A stretch of 64,000 bases of DNA. It comes from JAVKFY01 sp040223615 (GTDB taxonomy: Bacteria; Pseudomonadota; Alphaproteobacteria; GCA-2731375). The translations under genes and the position numbers were made by a program. The first letter of the stretch is position 1. Each line of letters begins with the position of its first letter. The stretch is taken from assembly GCA_040223615.1 (NCBI GenBank), contig JAVKFY010000070.1:11232-75231 (forward strand). Direction: 5' to 3'. Of the stretch, positions 35,535 through 44,005 are shown piece after piece. Below the pieces are notes generated by a model. It did not search any database, had not been told where the DNA came from, and saw only the letters and a list, made by a program, of their open reading frames with translations.

Positions 35535-36029
35535 ATGGCCGACCATCCCGAATCGCCGACCTCGTTCGAGCCGAGCGACGCCGCGTTGCGCCAGGCGATC
35601 GAGCTGCTGTTTTACGCCTACCGCGACTTCACCAGCGACCCGGACGCGATCCTGAACGAGTATGGCTTCGGCCGCGCGCATCACCGCGTGGTGCATTTCA
35701 TCGGCCGCAATCCCGGCATCACGGTCAGTGATCTGCTGGCGATCCTGAAGATCACCAAGCAGAGCCTGAGCCGCGTCCTGAGCCAGCTGGTGCGCGAGGG
35801 CTTCGTGCGCCAGCAGCAGGGCAGCCGCGACCGGCGCCAGCGTCTGCTGCACCTGACCGAGAAAGGCGCCGAACTGGACCACCGCCTGGAGGCGCCGCAG
35901 CGGGTGCGCTTCGCCGCCGCTTTCCGCGAAGCCGGGCCGGAGGCCGCCGCCGCCTATCGCAAGGTGCTGGCCGGGCTGATCAACGCCGATGAGCGCGCGC
36001 GTATACTGGCCGCGATCGACCGGCCCTGA
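35535..36029 (+). CDS. MarR-family regulator, PetP-like (164 aa)
   Basis: A winged-helix repressor: FGRAHHRVVHFIGRNPGITVSDLLAILKITKQSLSR spans the DNA-binding part (about 55-95), and QQGSRDRRQRLLHLTEKG is the wing. Its place, between ilvE (divergent) and an OmpR-type regulator, matches the Rhodobacter capsulatus petP-petR arrangement, in which the MarR member is PetP. The sensor kinase further along would complete the module. Autoregulation through the inverted repeats at 35473-35516 is likely but unproven. Confidence 0.88.
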   Translation: MADHPESPTSFEPSDAALRQAIELLFYAYRDFTSDPDAILNEYGFGRAHHRVVHFIGRNPGITVSDLLAILKITKQSLSRVLSQLVREGFVRQQQGSRDRRQRLLHLTEKGAELDHRLEAPQRVRFAAAFREAGPEAAAAYRKVLAGLINADERARILAAIDRP

Positions 36030-36059
36030 GCCGGCGTTGCAGGGAGCCGCCATCCGGCG

Positions 36060-36740
36060 ATGAGCGATCTCGGCCCGCATATCCTGGTGGTCGACGACGA
36101 TGCCCGCCTGCGCGACCTGTTGCAGCGCTATCTCAGCCGCAACGGGTTCCGCGTCACCGCGGCGCCGGACGCGGCCGACGCGCGCACCAAGCTTGCCGGG
36201 TTCGACTTCGATCTGCTGGTACTGGACGTGATGCTGCCGGGCGAGAGTGGCTTCGACCTGACCCGGCACCTGCGCCGGGACTCGGAGGTGCCGGTGCTGC
36301 TGCTGACCGCGATGACCACGGCGGAGAACCGTATCGAGGGGCTGGAGACCGGCGCCGACGACTACCTGGCCAAGCCGTTCGAGCCGCGCGAACTGCTGTT
36401 GCGCATCCGCGCCATCCTGCGCCGGCGCGGCCCGGCCGAGGCGCCGCCGGCGCAGCTGCGGCTCGGCGAGTTCGAGTTCGACCTGGCGCGTGGCGAACTG
36501 GCCCGCGATGGCGAGCCGGTGCACCTGACCACCGCCGAGCTGACCCTGCTGCGGCTGTTCGCCGGCCAACCCGGCGCCACCGTCAGCCGCGAGGACCTCT
36601 TGCCCGAGACCGGCGCCAACTCGCTGCGCGCGGTCGACGTGCAGATCACCCGCCTGCGCCGCAAGATCGAGCCCGACCCGAAGAACCCGCGCTACCTGCA
36701 GACGGTATGGGGCCGGGGCTACGTCCTTTGGCCGGATTGA
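36060..36740 (+). CDS. OmpR/PetR-like response regulator (226 aa)
   Basis: Receiver (1-120): acidic pocket DDDARLRDLL, phosphoacceptor D56 in LLVLDVMLPGESG, Thr in LLLTAMTTAE and Lys in DYLAKPFEPREL. C-terminal winged helix (about 130-226): LRLGEFEFDLARGELARDGE, HLTTAELTLLRLFA and DVQITRLRRKIEPDPKNPRY with the recognition helix. It lies 30 bases after the MarR gene and just before the kinase, with which it forms an EnvZ/OmpR-type pair, but 193 bases including a large inverted repeat separate it from the kinase start. Confidence 0.93.
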   Translation: MSDLGPHILVVDDDARLRDLLQRYLSRNGFRVTAAPDAADARTKLAGFDFDLLVLDVMLPGESGFDLTRHLRRDSEVPVLLLTAMTTAENRIEGLETGADDYLAKPFEPRELLLRIRAILRRRGPAEAPPAQLRLGEFEFDLARGELARDGEPVHLTTAELTLLRLFAGQPGATVSREDLLPETGANSLRAVDVQITRLRRKIEPDPKNPRYLQTVWGRGYVLWPD

Positions 36741-36777
36741 TGTGTCGCTGGTTCAGCGGGGCGTTGCGGACGCAAGG

Positions 36778-36890
36778 CCCACCTCACCCCAAACCCCTCT
36801 CCCCCCTGAAGGGCGGAGAGGGACTTTCTCCGATATCGACGCTTCGCCCCCTCTCCGCCCTCTGGGGGGAGAGGGTCGGGGTGAGGTGGG
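36778..36890. repeat. 113-bp inverted repeat (REP/MITE-like) between regulator and kinase
   Basis: The outer arms CCCACCTCACCCC (36778-36790) and GGGGTGAGGTGGG (36878-36890) are perfect inverted copies, and inner arms CCCCTCTCCCCCC and GGGGGGAGAGGG pair around smaller CTCTCCGCCC/GGGCGGAGAG repeats. The unit resembles the widespread CCCTCTCC...GGAGAGGG palindromic elements. It sits inside a two-component operon whose frame stays open through it (see the kinase). Confidence 0.85.
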
Positions 36891-36933
36891 GCGGTGCGAC
36901 GAGTTCGATCGTGGCAATCGGGATGCCGCAGTG

Positions 36934-38253
36934 ATGAACCCCTTCGCCTGGCTGAAACGACTGATGCCGCGCAGCCTGTTCGGGCGCGCGTTGATCATGA
37001 TCGTGGCGCCGGTTGTGCTGGCCCAGGTGATCGCGGCGGCGGTGTTCTTCGACCGCCACCTGGAGATCGTGACCCGGCGCCTGACCCGTTCGGTGGCCGG
37101 CGACATCGCCTATCTGGCCAGCACGCTGCGCCAGTTCGGTCCCGACCAGGTGGCCTACGAGCTGCTGGAGATGGCCAAGCTGCACATGAACCTGAACGCG
37201 GAGTATCTGCCGGGTGAGATGGTGCGGCCGGAGGAGACCATGCCGACCAGCGACCCGCTGGAGCAACTCAAGGTCGACACCCTGCGGCAATACATCACCG
37301 GCATCATGTCGGTGCGGCGCATCGCCGACGGCGAGGCTTACGTGATCCGCACCCAGGTCGGCGATGGGGCGCTGTCGGTGGTGGTGCCGGCCAACCGCTT
37401 CACGTCGGCGACGGCGCATATCGTGGCGCTGTGGACGGTGGGCTCGTCGCTGGCGTTGCTGGCGGTGGCGGTGATTTTCCTGCGCAACCAGGTGCGGCCG
37501 ATCCGCCAGCTCAGTCACGCGGCGCAGCGCTTCGGGCATGGCGAGGACATTGCCTACCGGCCGGCCGGCGCCACCGAGGTGCGCGCCGCCGGCGCCGCCT
37601 TCCTGCAGATGCGTGAGCGTATCCAGCGCCAGATCCGTCAGCGTACCGAGATGCTGGCCGGTGTCAGCCACGACCTGCGCACGCCGCTGACCCGGATGAA
37701 GCTGTCGCTGGCCATGCTGCCGGAGTCGCCGGAGGTTGAAGAGATCGCCGCCGACGTCGACGAGATGGAGAAGATGGTCGACGGCTACCTGTCCTTCGCG
37801 CGCGGCGCGCAATCGGAACCGGTGGTCGACTGCGACGTCGCCAGCCTGTTGCGCGACGTGGTCGAGGATGCCTGCCGCCACGGCGGCGACGTGAAGCTGT
37901 CGACCGAGGGCGACCTGAACCTGCGGCTGCGCCCCGGCACGCTGCGGCGTTGCGTCGCCAACCTGCTGGACAACGCCCGCCGCCACGCCCGCCATGCGGT
38001 GGTCAGCGCCAGCCGCGAGCCCAATCGCCTGCGCATCGTGATCGACGACGATGGCCCCGGCATCCCGGCGGAGCGCCGCGATGACGTGTTCCGCCCGTTC
38101 GTGCGCCTGGAGGCCAGCCGCAACGCCGAGACCGGTGGCGTGGGGCTGGGCCTGGCCATCGCCCGCGACGCGATCCGCGGCCACGGCGGCGACATCGAGC
38201 TCGACGAGTCGCCGCAAGGCGGCTTGCGCGCGGTGGTGTGGTTGCCGGCGTAG
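36934..38253 (+). CDS. EnvZ-type sensor histidine kinase (439 aa)
   Basis: Two transmembrane segments (about 15-38 and 155-180) enclose a ~115-residue periplasmic domain; then HAMP (about 180-230), HisKA with His246 in MLAGVSHDLRTPLTRMKLS, and HATPase with N box CVANLLDNARRHARH, G1 DDDGPGIPAERR and G2 GGVGLGLAIARDA. The frame is open upstream to 36742 through the inverted repeat, but the ATG at 36934 (GTG at 36931) starts the normal N-terminus MNPFAWLKRLMPRSLFGRAL. Partner is the OmpR-like protein at 36060. Signal unknown. Confidence 0.9.
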   Translation: MNPFAWLKRLMPRSLFGRALIMIVAPVVLAQVIAAAVFFDRHLEIVTRRLTRSVAGDIAYLASTLRQFGPDQVAYELLEMAKLHMNLNAEYLPGEMVRPEETMPTSDPLEQLKVDTLRQYITGIMSVRRIADGEAYVIRTQVGDGALSVVVPANRFTSATAHIVALWTVGSSLALLAVAVIFLRNQVRPIRQLSHAAQRFGHGEDIAYRPAGATEVRAAGAAFLQMRERIQRQIRQRTEMLAGVSHDLRTPLTRMKLSLAMLPESPEVEEIAADVDEMEKMVDGYLSFARGAQSEPVVDCDVASLLRDVVEDACRHGGDVKLSTEGDLNLRLRPGTLRRCVANLLDNARRHARHAVVSASREPNRLRIVIDDDGPGIPAERRDDVFRPFVRLEASRNAETGGVGLGLAIARDAIRGHGGDIELDESPQGGLRAVVWLPA

Positions 38254-38290
38254 CTCGCCCGCGCCGTCACCCCTGCCATGACCCGGTGGC

Positions 38291-38343
38291 CATGCCGACA
38301 GCGGTGCGTGGCATGAAGACGGACCCCGGCTCGAGGCCGGGGT
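38291..38343. repeat. Two palindromes downstream of the kinase gene
   Basis: CATGCC (38291-38296)/GGCATG (38310-38315) and ACCCCGGC (38323-38330)/GCCGGGGT (38336-38343, loop TCGAG) lie in the 114-base gap before the quinone reductase gene. They look like the same REP-type family as at 22021 and may also stop transcription of the two-component operon. Confidence 0.5.
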
Positions 38344-38367
38344 GACGAAACTTGCTACACTGGGACC

Positions 38368-39348
38368 ATGAGAGCCCTGATCTGCGACCAGTATGGACCG
38401 CCGGAAACATTGCGCGTCGGCGAGCTCCCGGAGCCGGACCTGACGCCCGAGGGCGTGCGGATCGCGGTGCAGGCGGCGGCGTTGAATTTTGCCGATCTGC
38501 TGGCGATCGAGGGCAAGTATCAGTTCAAGTCGCCGTTTCCCTTCGCGCCGGGCATGGAATGCGCCGGTGAGGTCATCGAGGTCGGCACAGACGTGACCGA
38601 CCTGAAGATCGGCGACCGGGTCGCGGCGCATCCGTGGCGGCATTGCCTTGCCGGGCAGGTGGTGGCGCCGGCCCATCTCGCCCACAAGATGCCGGAGGCG
38701 ATGGACTGGGCCACCGGCGCGGCGCTGACGTTGAGCTACGGCACCAGCCACCATGCGCTCTTCGACCGGGGTCGTCTGACGGCGGGCGAGACGGTGCTGG
38801 TGCTGGGCGCGGCCGGCGGCGTCGGGCTGTATGCGGTGGAACTGGCGCACCAGGCCGGCGCGACGGTGATCGCGGCGGCCGGCGGACCGGAGAAGCTCGA
38901 CCTCTGCCGCCGCTACGGCGCCGATCACGGCATCGACTACCGCACCGAGGACCTGCGCGCGCGAGTGAAGGAACTCACTGACGGACGCGGCGTGAACGTG
39001 GTGTTCGACGCGGTCGGCGGCGAGATGGCCAAGACCGCGCTGCGCTGCGTCGACTGGGGCGCCAGGCTGCTGATCATCGGCTTTGCCGGTGGCGAGATCG
39101 CGCGCATCCCCTCCAACCACGTTCTGATCAAGGGAACCGAGGTGATCGGCGTGGCATTTACCCCGTTGTGCGAACGGGAACCGGCGCAAGGCAAGGCGGT
39201 GATTGCCGACGTCATGCGGCTGTGGCGAGAGGGCCGTATCCGGCCGCACGTCTCGCGGCGCCTGCCGCTGGACCGTGCTGTGGAGGGTATGCGGGCGTTG
39301 GGCGCGCGCGGCACGACCGGCAAGGTGGTGATCGACATCGCCGCGTAA
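38368..39348 (+). CDS. NADPH:quinone oxidoreductase-type zinc-independent dehydrogenase (326 aa)
   Basis: Medium-chain dehydrogenase/reductase of the quinone oxidoreductase group. Catalytic-domain segments LNFADLLAIEGKYQFKSPFP and PGMECAGEVIEVG lack the Cys/His zinc ligands. The NADPH fold is VLVLGAAGGVGLYAVELAH (about residue 143), and TDGRGVNVVFDAVGGE is typical. The C-terminal PHVSRRLPLDRAVEGM is the family end. ATG start. It lies alone between REP-like repeats and the metallopeptidase. Substrate is likely a quinone or enone, unproven. Confidence 0.9.
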   Translation: MRALICDQYGPPETLRVGELPEPDLTPEGVRIAVQAAALNFADLLAIEGKYQFKSPFPFAPGMECAGEVIEVGTDVTDLKIGDRVAAHPWRHCLAGQVVAPAHLAHKMPEAMDWATGAALTLSYGTSHHALFDRGRLTAGETVLVLGAAGGVGLYAVELAHQAGATVIAAAGGPEKLDLCRRYGADHGIDYRTEDLRARVKELTDGRGVNVVFDAVGGEMAKTALRCVDWGARLLIIGFAGGEIARIPSNHVLIKGTEVIGVAFTPLCEREPAQGKAVIADVMRLWREGRIRPHVSRRLPLDRAVEGMRALGARGTTGKVVIDIAA

Positions 39349-39447
39349 CCGCTTTCTTGGGACAGTACCGCCATACGTTGGAAGGGCCGCCGGCAGAGCC
39401 GCAACATCGAGGACCGCCGCGGTCAGGGCGGTGGCTTCGCCATCCGG

Positions 39448-40305
39448 ATGCCGCGCATACCGGGGCTCGGGCGCGGCCGGCGCGGACCGGGCCTGCGGCT
39501 CCCGATCGGGCGCAAGGGCGGCGTCGGCGGGCTGATCATGGTGGCGGTGGTGGTCGGGCTCTACATGTGGATGGGCGGCGACCTTGGCAGCCTGCTCGGC
39601 GGCGGCATGCCGTTGCAGGACGGGCCGGCGCCGCAGGTCAGCCGCCCCGGCGCCCAGCCGGCGGACGAGCAGGCGCAGTTCGTGGCGGTGGTGCTGGCCG
39701 ACACCGAGGACACCTGGCACCAGATTTTTCAGAAGGGCGGCTCGCGCTACCAGGAGCCGGGACTGGTGCTGTTCACCGACCAGGTGCGCTCAGCCTGCGG
39801 CGCGGCGCAGTCGGCGATGGGGCCGTTCTACTGTCCCGGCGACCGCAAGATCTACATCGATCTCGGCTTCTACGACGAGTTGCGCCGGCGTTTCGGCGCC
39901 CCGGGCGACTTTGCCCAGGCCTACGTCATCGCGCACGAGGTCGGCCACCACGTGCAGACCTTGCTCGGCATCAACAAACAGGTGCGCGAGGCCCAGTCCG
40001 GCGCCTCGAAGCGCGACCAGAACGCGCTGCAGGTGCGCATGGAGCTGCAGGCCGACTGTTTCGCCGGCCTGTGGGCGTTCCACGCCGACCGCACCCGCCA
40101 GCTCCTGGAGCAGGGCGACCTGGCCGAGGCACTGCGCGCCGCGTCGGCCATCGGTGACGACGCGATCCAGAAAAAGGCGACCGGGCGCGTGGTCCCCGAC
40201 GCCTTCACCCACGGCAGTTCCGAACAGCGCATGCGCTGGTTTCGCCGCGGTTTCGAGAAGGGCGACGTCGGCGCCTGCGACACCTTCAAGGCAGCGCGCC
40301 TGTAG
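39448..40305 (+). CDS. Neutral zinc metallopeptidase, YpfJ family; conserved N-terminus lacks a standard start
   Basis: Zinc motif HEVGHH (about residue 170) with a downstream Glu in ELQADCFAGLWA, plus FTDQVRSACGAAQSAMGPFYCPGDRKIY, are YpfJ-family hallmarks; one membrane anchor follows the basic N-terminus (GLIMVAVVVGLYMWMGG). From the first ATG (39448) the protein has 285 residues. The same frame upstream encodes RWKGRRQSRNIEDRRGQG, the family's conserved opening, which normally begins with Met-Arg-Trp; here the Met position is ATA at 39373-39375, and no ATG, GTG or TTG lies between the upstream stop (39346) and 39448. Non-standard initiation, a mutation or an assembly error are all possible. 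Confidence 0.85.
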   Translation: MPRIPGLGRGRRGPGLRLPIGRKGGVGGLIMVAVVVGLYMWMGGDLGSLLGGGMPLQDGPAPQVSRPGAQPADEQAQFVAVVLADTEDTWHQIFQKGGSRYQEPGLVLFTDQVRSACGAAQSAMGPFYCPGDRKIYIDLGFYDELRRRFGAPGDFAQAYVIAHEVGHHVQTLLGINKQVREAQSGASKRDQNALQVRMELQADCFAGLWAFHADRTRQLLEQGDLAEALRAASAIGDDAIQKKATGRVVPDAFTHGSSEQRMRWFRRGFEKGDVGACDTFKAARL

Positions 40306-40932
40306 CTAGCTGCCCACCCCGGCCTTGCGCATGGCCGCCGCGATGGCCTGGGCCTCCGGGTCGGACTGCGCCTCCAGGCCGGCGACGGCGCCGGCGGCGT
40401 CCTGGGGCTGGCGGTTCTGGCTCAGCTTGGCCTTGCCTTCCAGCCTGGTGATCTCGATCTCGAAGGGCTGGATGGCGCCGATCATGCCGCGCTCGTAGTT
40501 CGGCGGCAGGTCCATGCGCCACGGCGTCTCGAAGCTGGCCTCGTAGGTATCGACCAGCCGTTCCAGCATCGCCTTGGCGGCGGCCGGATCGTCGTTCAGG
40601 CGCGGCCGGCCGGTGGCGTGCACGGTGATGTAGTTCCAGGTCGGCACGTTGGGCGCGCCGGCGTACCATGACGGTGAGACGTAGGCGTGCGGCCCCCAGA
40701 ACACGACCAGCACCTCGCGTCCATCGGCGAAGCGCCGCCATTGCGGGTTGGCCTTGGCCATGTGGCCGACCAGGGTGCCGAGCGGGCCGCGATCCCGGTC
40801 GTAGATCAGCGGCAGGTGGCTGGCGACCGGCGCGGTCTCGCCGGCGTCGACCAGCAATGCGAAGCTATGGCGCACCATGAACGCGGCAATCTCGTCCCGG
40901 TCGGTGATCTCGAAATGCTCGGGCGTGTACAT
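40306..40932 (-). CDS. PaiB-like FMN-binding transcriptional repressor family protein (208 aa)
   Basis: The split-barrel PaiB family binds FMN and was first described as a negative regulator of sporulation and protease genes. Segments ASHLPLIYDRDRGPLGTLVGHMAKANPQW, FWGPHAYVSPSWY and NYITVHATGRPRL are family signatures. Length is usual. Stop abuts the end of the metallopeptidase gene (convergent). ATG at 40932; htpG begins on the other strand 166 bases further. PaiA, the common partner, is not visible. Whether it binds DNA is uncertain, since many members act as flavin-binding proteins. Confidence 0.9.
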   Translation of the reverse strand: MYTPEHFEITDRDEIAAFMVRHSFALLVDAGETAPVASHLPLIYDRDRGPLGTLVGHMAKANPQWRRFADGREVLVVFWGPHAYVSPSWYAGAPNVPTWNYITVHATGRPRLNDDPAAAKAMLERLVDTYEASFETPWRMDLPPNYERGMIGAIQPFEIEITRLEGKAKLSQNRQPQDAAGAVAGLEAQSDPEAQAIAAAMRKAGVGS

Positions 40933-41098
40933 GGCGGCTCCTTGGGCGCTGCCTTCCTGGGGCGCGGGCTCGTGTGCCAGCAGGCGGCGGGGTTGTCACC
41001 GGCCATTTCGCGCGCTAACCACGCGCCATCTTGACCCGGCGCCGTGCCATTTTCATATGGCAGACACGAGTTCAACAGTCGATCGCGCGAGGAGAGCG

Positions 41099-42976
41099 AT
41101 GAGCGAGGAGAAACGCAGTTTCCAGGCCGAGGTGGCGCGGCTGCTGCACCTGATGGTCAACGCCGTCTATTCCGACAAGGAGGTGTTCCTGCGGGAACTG
41201 ATCTCCAACGCGTCGGATGCCTGCGACAAGCTGCGCTACCTGGCGCTCACCGACCCGTCGCTCACCGCCGACAATGCCGAGTTCGAGATCGCGGTCTCGA
41301 TCGACACCAGCGCGCGCACGTTGACCATCGCCGACAACGGCATCGGCATGGACCGCGACGACCTGATCGAGCTGCTCGGCACCATCGCGCGCTCGGGCAC
41401 CGGCGCCTTCGTGCAGGAGATGACCGGCGACGCCAAGCAGGACGCGGCGATGATCGGCCAGTTCGGCGTCGGCTTCTATTCCGTCTTCATGGTCGCCGGG
41501 AAGGTCGAGGTCACCAGCCGCAAGGCCGGCACCGAGCAGGCCTGGAAGTGGACCTCCGACGGTGCCGGCGAATACACCGTGGCCGAGGCCGAGCGCGACG
41601 GGCGCGGTACCGAGATCGTCGTGCACCTGCGCGAAGGCGAGGACGAGTGGCTGCAGCCCTACCGGCTGCAGCAGGTGATCAAGACCTATTCCGACCACAT
41701 CGCGCTGCCGATCACGCTCGACACCGGCGAGGGGCCGAAGCGGGTCAACGAGGCTTCCGCGATCTGGACCCGGCCGAAGTCGGAGGTCAGCGAGGAGCAG
41801 TACACCGAGTTCTACCACCACGTCGGCCACGCCGCCGATGAGCCGTGGCTGACGTTGCACTACCGCGCGGAAGGCAAGGTCGAATACTCGGTGCTGCTCT
41901 ACGTGCCGACGCAGCGGCCGATGGACCTGTTCGATCCGGCGCGCCAGCACCGCGTGAAGCTTTACGTGAAGCGGGTGTTCATCACCGACGACTGCGATGG
42001 GCTGGTGCCGCCCTACCTGCGCTTCCTGCGCGGCGTGGTCGACTGCGAGGACCTGCCGCTCAACATCTCCCGCGAGATGCTGCAGTCGACGCCGATGGTG
42101 GCGCACCTGCGCCAGGCCATCGCCAAGCGTGTGCTGACCGAGCTGAAGAAGAAGGCTGACAAGGACGCGGAGGGCTACGCCACCTTCTGGAAGACGTTCG
42201 GGCCGGTCCTGAAAGAGGGTCTGTACGAGGACGCCGAGCGCCGCGACGAACTGCTGGCGCTGGCCCGTTTCCATTCGACCCATCAAGGCGAGGGGGGCGA
42301 CGAACTGGTCAGCATGGCCGACTATGTCGGGCGCATGAAGGACGGCCAGGCGGCGATCTACACGATCAGCGGCGACAACCTCGCCACCCTGCGCAAGAGC
42401 CCGCAGTTGGAGGGTTTCAAGGCGCGCGGGGTGGAGGTGCTGCTGCTGACCGATCCGGTCGACGACTTCTGGCAGGCGACCGTGCCGGACTTCGAGGGCA
42501 AGCCGCTCCGCTCGGTCACGCGCGGCGCCGCCGACCTCTCCAGCCTGGGCAAGGTCGAGGGCGACGAGGCGGGCGACGACGACGCGCGCCCGGCCGACCT
42601 CGCCACGCTGATCGCGGTGCTGAAGCAGAACCTGGAAGGCGCGGTGAAGGACGTGCGCGAGTCGGACCGCCTGACCGACAGCGCCGTCTGCCTGGTCGCC
42701 GACGACGGCGACATGGACATGCGCCTGGAGCGCATGCTGAAGGCGCACGGCCAGATCGACCAGGCGTCGAGCCGGATCCTGGAGATCAACCCGCGCCACG
42801 CGCTGATCAAGACGCTGGTCGAGCGCGCCACGCAGCCAGGCGCCAGCGACGCCCTGGCCGACGCCGCCCACCTGCTGCTCGACCAGGCCCGCATCATCGA
42901 AGGCGACCCGGTCCCCGACCCGGCGGCGTTCGCCCAGCGCCTGGCCAGCGTGATGGCGAAGGGGCTGGCGGCTTAG
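41099..42976 (+). CDS. htpG: Molecular chaperone HtpG (Hsp90)
   Basis: Hsp90, ATP-dependent chaperone, 625 residues, cytoplasmic. ATP-lid/GHKL motifs: LRELISNASDACDKLRYL, DNGIGMDRDDLIELLGTIARSGT and GQFGVGFYSVFMV. Middle domain: LYVPTQRPMDLFD, DLPLNISREMLQ. C-terminal dimerisation domain is present; no MEEVD tail, as for bacterial forms. An in-frame ATG at 41057 would add 14 residues, but AGGAG (41090-41094) stands just before the ATG at 41099, which also gives the usual MSEEKRSFQAEV start. Its stop codon overlaps a GST remnant on the other strand. Confidence 0.96.
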   Translation: MSEEKRSFQAEVARLLHLMVNAVYSDKEVFLRELISNASDACDKLRYLALTDPSLTADNAEFEIAVSIDTSARTLTIADNGIGMDRDDLIELLGTIARSGTGAFVQEMTGDAKQDAAMIGQFGVGFYSVFMVAGKVEVTSRKAGTEQAWKWTSDGAGEYTVAEAERDGRGTEIVVHLREGEDEWLQPYRLQQVIKTYSDHIALPITLDTGEGPKRVNEASAIWTRPKSEVSEEQYTEFYHHVGHAADEPWLTLHYRAEGKVEYSVLLYVPTQRPMDLFDPARQHRVKLYVKRVFITDDCDGLVPPYLRFLRGVVDCEDLPLNISREMLQSTPMVAHLRQAIAKRVLTELKKKADKDAEGYATFWKTFGPVLKEGLYEDAERRDELLALARFHSTHQGEGGDELVSMADYVGRMKDGQAAIYTISGDNLATLRKSPQLEGFKARGVEVLLLTDPVDDFWQATVPDFEGKPLRSVTRGAADLSSLGKVEGDEAGDDDARPADLATLIAVLKQNLEGAVKDVRESDRLTDSAVCLVADDGDMDMRLERMLKAHGQIDQASSRILEINPRHALIKTLVERATQPGASDALADAAHLLLDQARIIEGDPVPDPAAFAQRLASVMAKGLAA

Positions 42977-43113
42977 AGCGCCTCGCCGCCGTCGAGCAGC
43001 AGACTCGGCACCTTGCCCAGCGGATTGGCGCTGAGCATGTCATCGAAGTCGGCGAACACCGACATCACCCGGCGCTCGAAGGGTGAGTCGTACAGGCCGA
43101 CCAGCGTCGGCAT
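42973..43113 (-). pseudogene. Glutathione S-transferase remnant (46 codons)
   Basis: Minus-strand frame MPTLVGLYDSPFERRV...FADFDDMLSANPLGKVPSLLLDGGEAL then TAA. This is the thioredoxin-like half of a GST: the start (LYDSPF-RRV) and the cis-proline segment (NPLGKVPSLLLDGG) are in place, but about 20 residues between the first helix and the NPLGKVP segment are missing, and the whole helical domain is gone. It begins 2 bases after folD's stop on the same strand and overlaps the htpG stop. Too short to fold as a GST; probably decaying DNA. Confidence 0.6.
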
Positions 43114-43114
43114 G

Positions 43115-44005
43115 TCAGCCCGCCGGCTCCTCCACGCCGGCCTGGTGGCAGGCGGCGGTGATGGTGTTCTGCAGCAGGCAGGCGATGGTCATCGGGCCGA
43201 CGCCGCCTGGGACCGGTGTGATCGCGCCGGCGACCTCCTTGACCGCGTCGAAATCCACGTCGCCGACCAGCCGGGTCTTGCCGTCGTCCTTGGGGATCCG
43301 GTTGATACCGACGTCGATGACGACGGCGCCGGGCTTGACCCAGTCGTCCTTGACCATCTGCTGTCGGCCGACCGCGACCACCAGCAGGTCGGCCATCCGG
43401 GCCACCGCCGGCAGGTCGCGGGTGCGGCTGTGCGCCATGGTCACGGTACAGTTCTTCGACAGCAGCAGTTGCGCCATCGGCTTGCCGAACAGCAGCGAGC
43501 GGCCGATCACCACCGCGTGCAGGCCCTCGACCGATTTACCGGCCATCGCCCGGTCGATCAGGATCAGGGTGCCGCGCGGGGTGCATGGCACCAGGCCGGG
43601 CAAGCCGGCGACCAGGCGCCCGGCGTTGACCACGTGCAGGCCGTCGACGTCCTTGTCCGGGTCGATGGCGGCGATCACCGGCGCCTCGTCCAGCCCGTCG
43701 GGCAGCGGCAGTTGCACCAGGATGCCATGGACCGCCGGGTCGGCGTTGAGCTTGGCGACGGTGTCCTCGACCTCGGCCTGGCTGACGGTGGCGGGCAATC
43801 GGATTTCGTTCGACGCGATGCCCGCCTCGGTCGCGGCCTTGCCCTTGTTGCGGACGTAGACCTGGCTGGCCGGATCCTCGCCGACCAGCACCACGGTCAG
43901 GCCCGGAACCAGGCCGTGCCTGGCCTTCAGGTCGGCGGCCTGCCGGCCGACCAGGGCGCGCACGTCGGCGGAGATTGCCCGCCCGTCGATGATGGATGCG
44001 CTCAT
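43115..44005 (-). CDS. folD: Bifunctional methylenetetrahydrofolate dehydrogenase/methenyltetrahydrofolate cyclohydrolase
   Basis: FolD (296 aa) interconverts 5,10-methylene-, 5,10-methenyl- and 10-formyl-tetrahydrofolate using NADP. Signatures: PGLTVVLVGEDPASQVYVRNK (with the YVxxK catalytic lysine), QLPLPDGLDE, PCTPRGTLILI and AVVIGRSLLFGKPMAQLLL, ending in DVGINRIPKDDG and the PVPGGVGPMTIACLL finger. The start overlaps the DUF167 gene's stop by 4 bases, so YggT-DUF167-FolD form a coupled set, as in many alphaproteobacteria. Confidence 0.97.
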   Translation of the reverse strand: MSASIIDGRAISADVRALVGRQAADLKARHGLVPGLTVVLVGEDPASQVYVRNKGKAATEAGIASNEIRLPATVSQAEVEDTVAKLNADPAVHGILVQLPLPDGLDEAPVIAAIDPDKDVDGLHVVNAGRLVAGLPGLVPCTPRGTLILIDRAMAGKSVEGLHAVVIGRSLLFGKPMAQLLLSKNCTVTMAHSRTRDLPAVARMADLLVVAVGRQQMVKDDWVKPGAVVIDVGINRIPKDDGKTRLVGDVDFDAVKEVAGAITPVPGGVGPMTIACLLQNTITAACHQAGVEEPAG

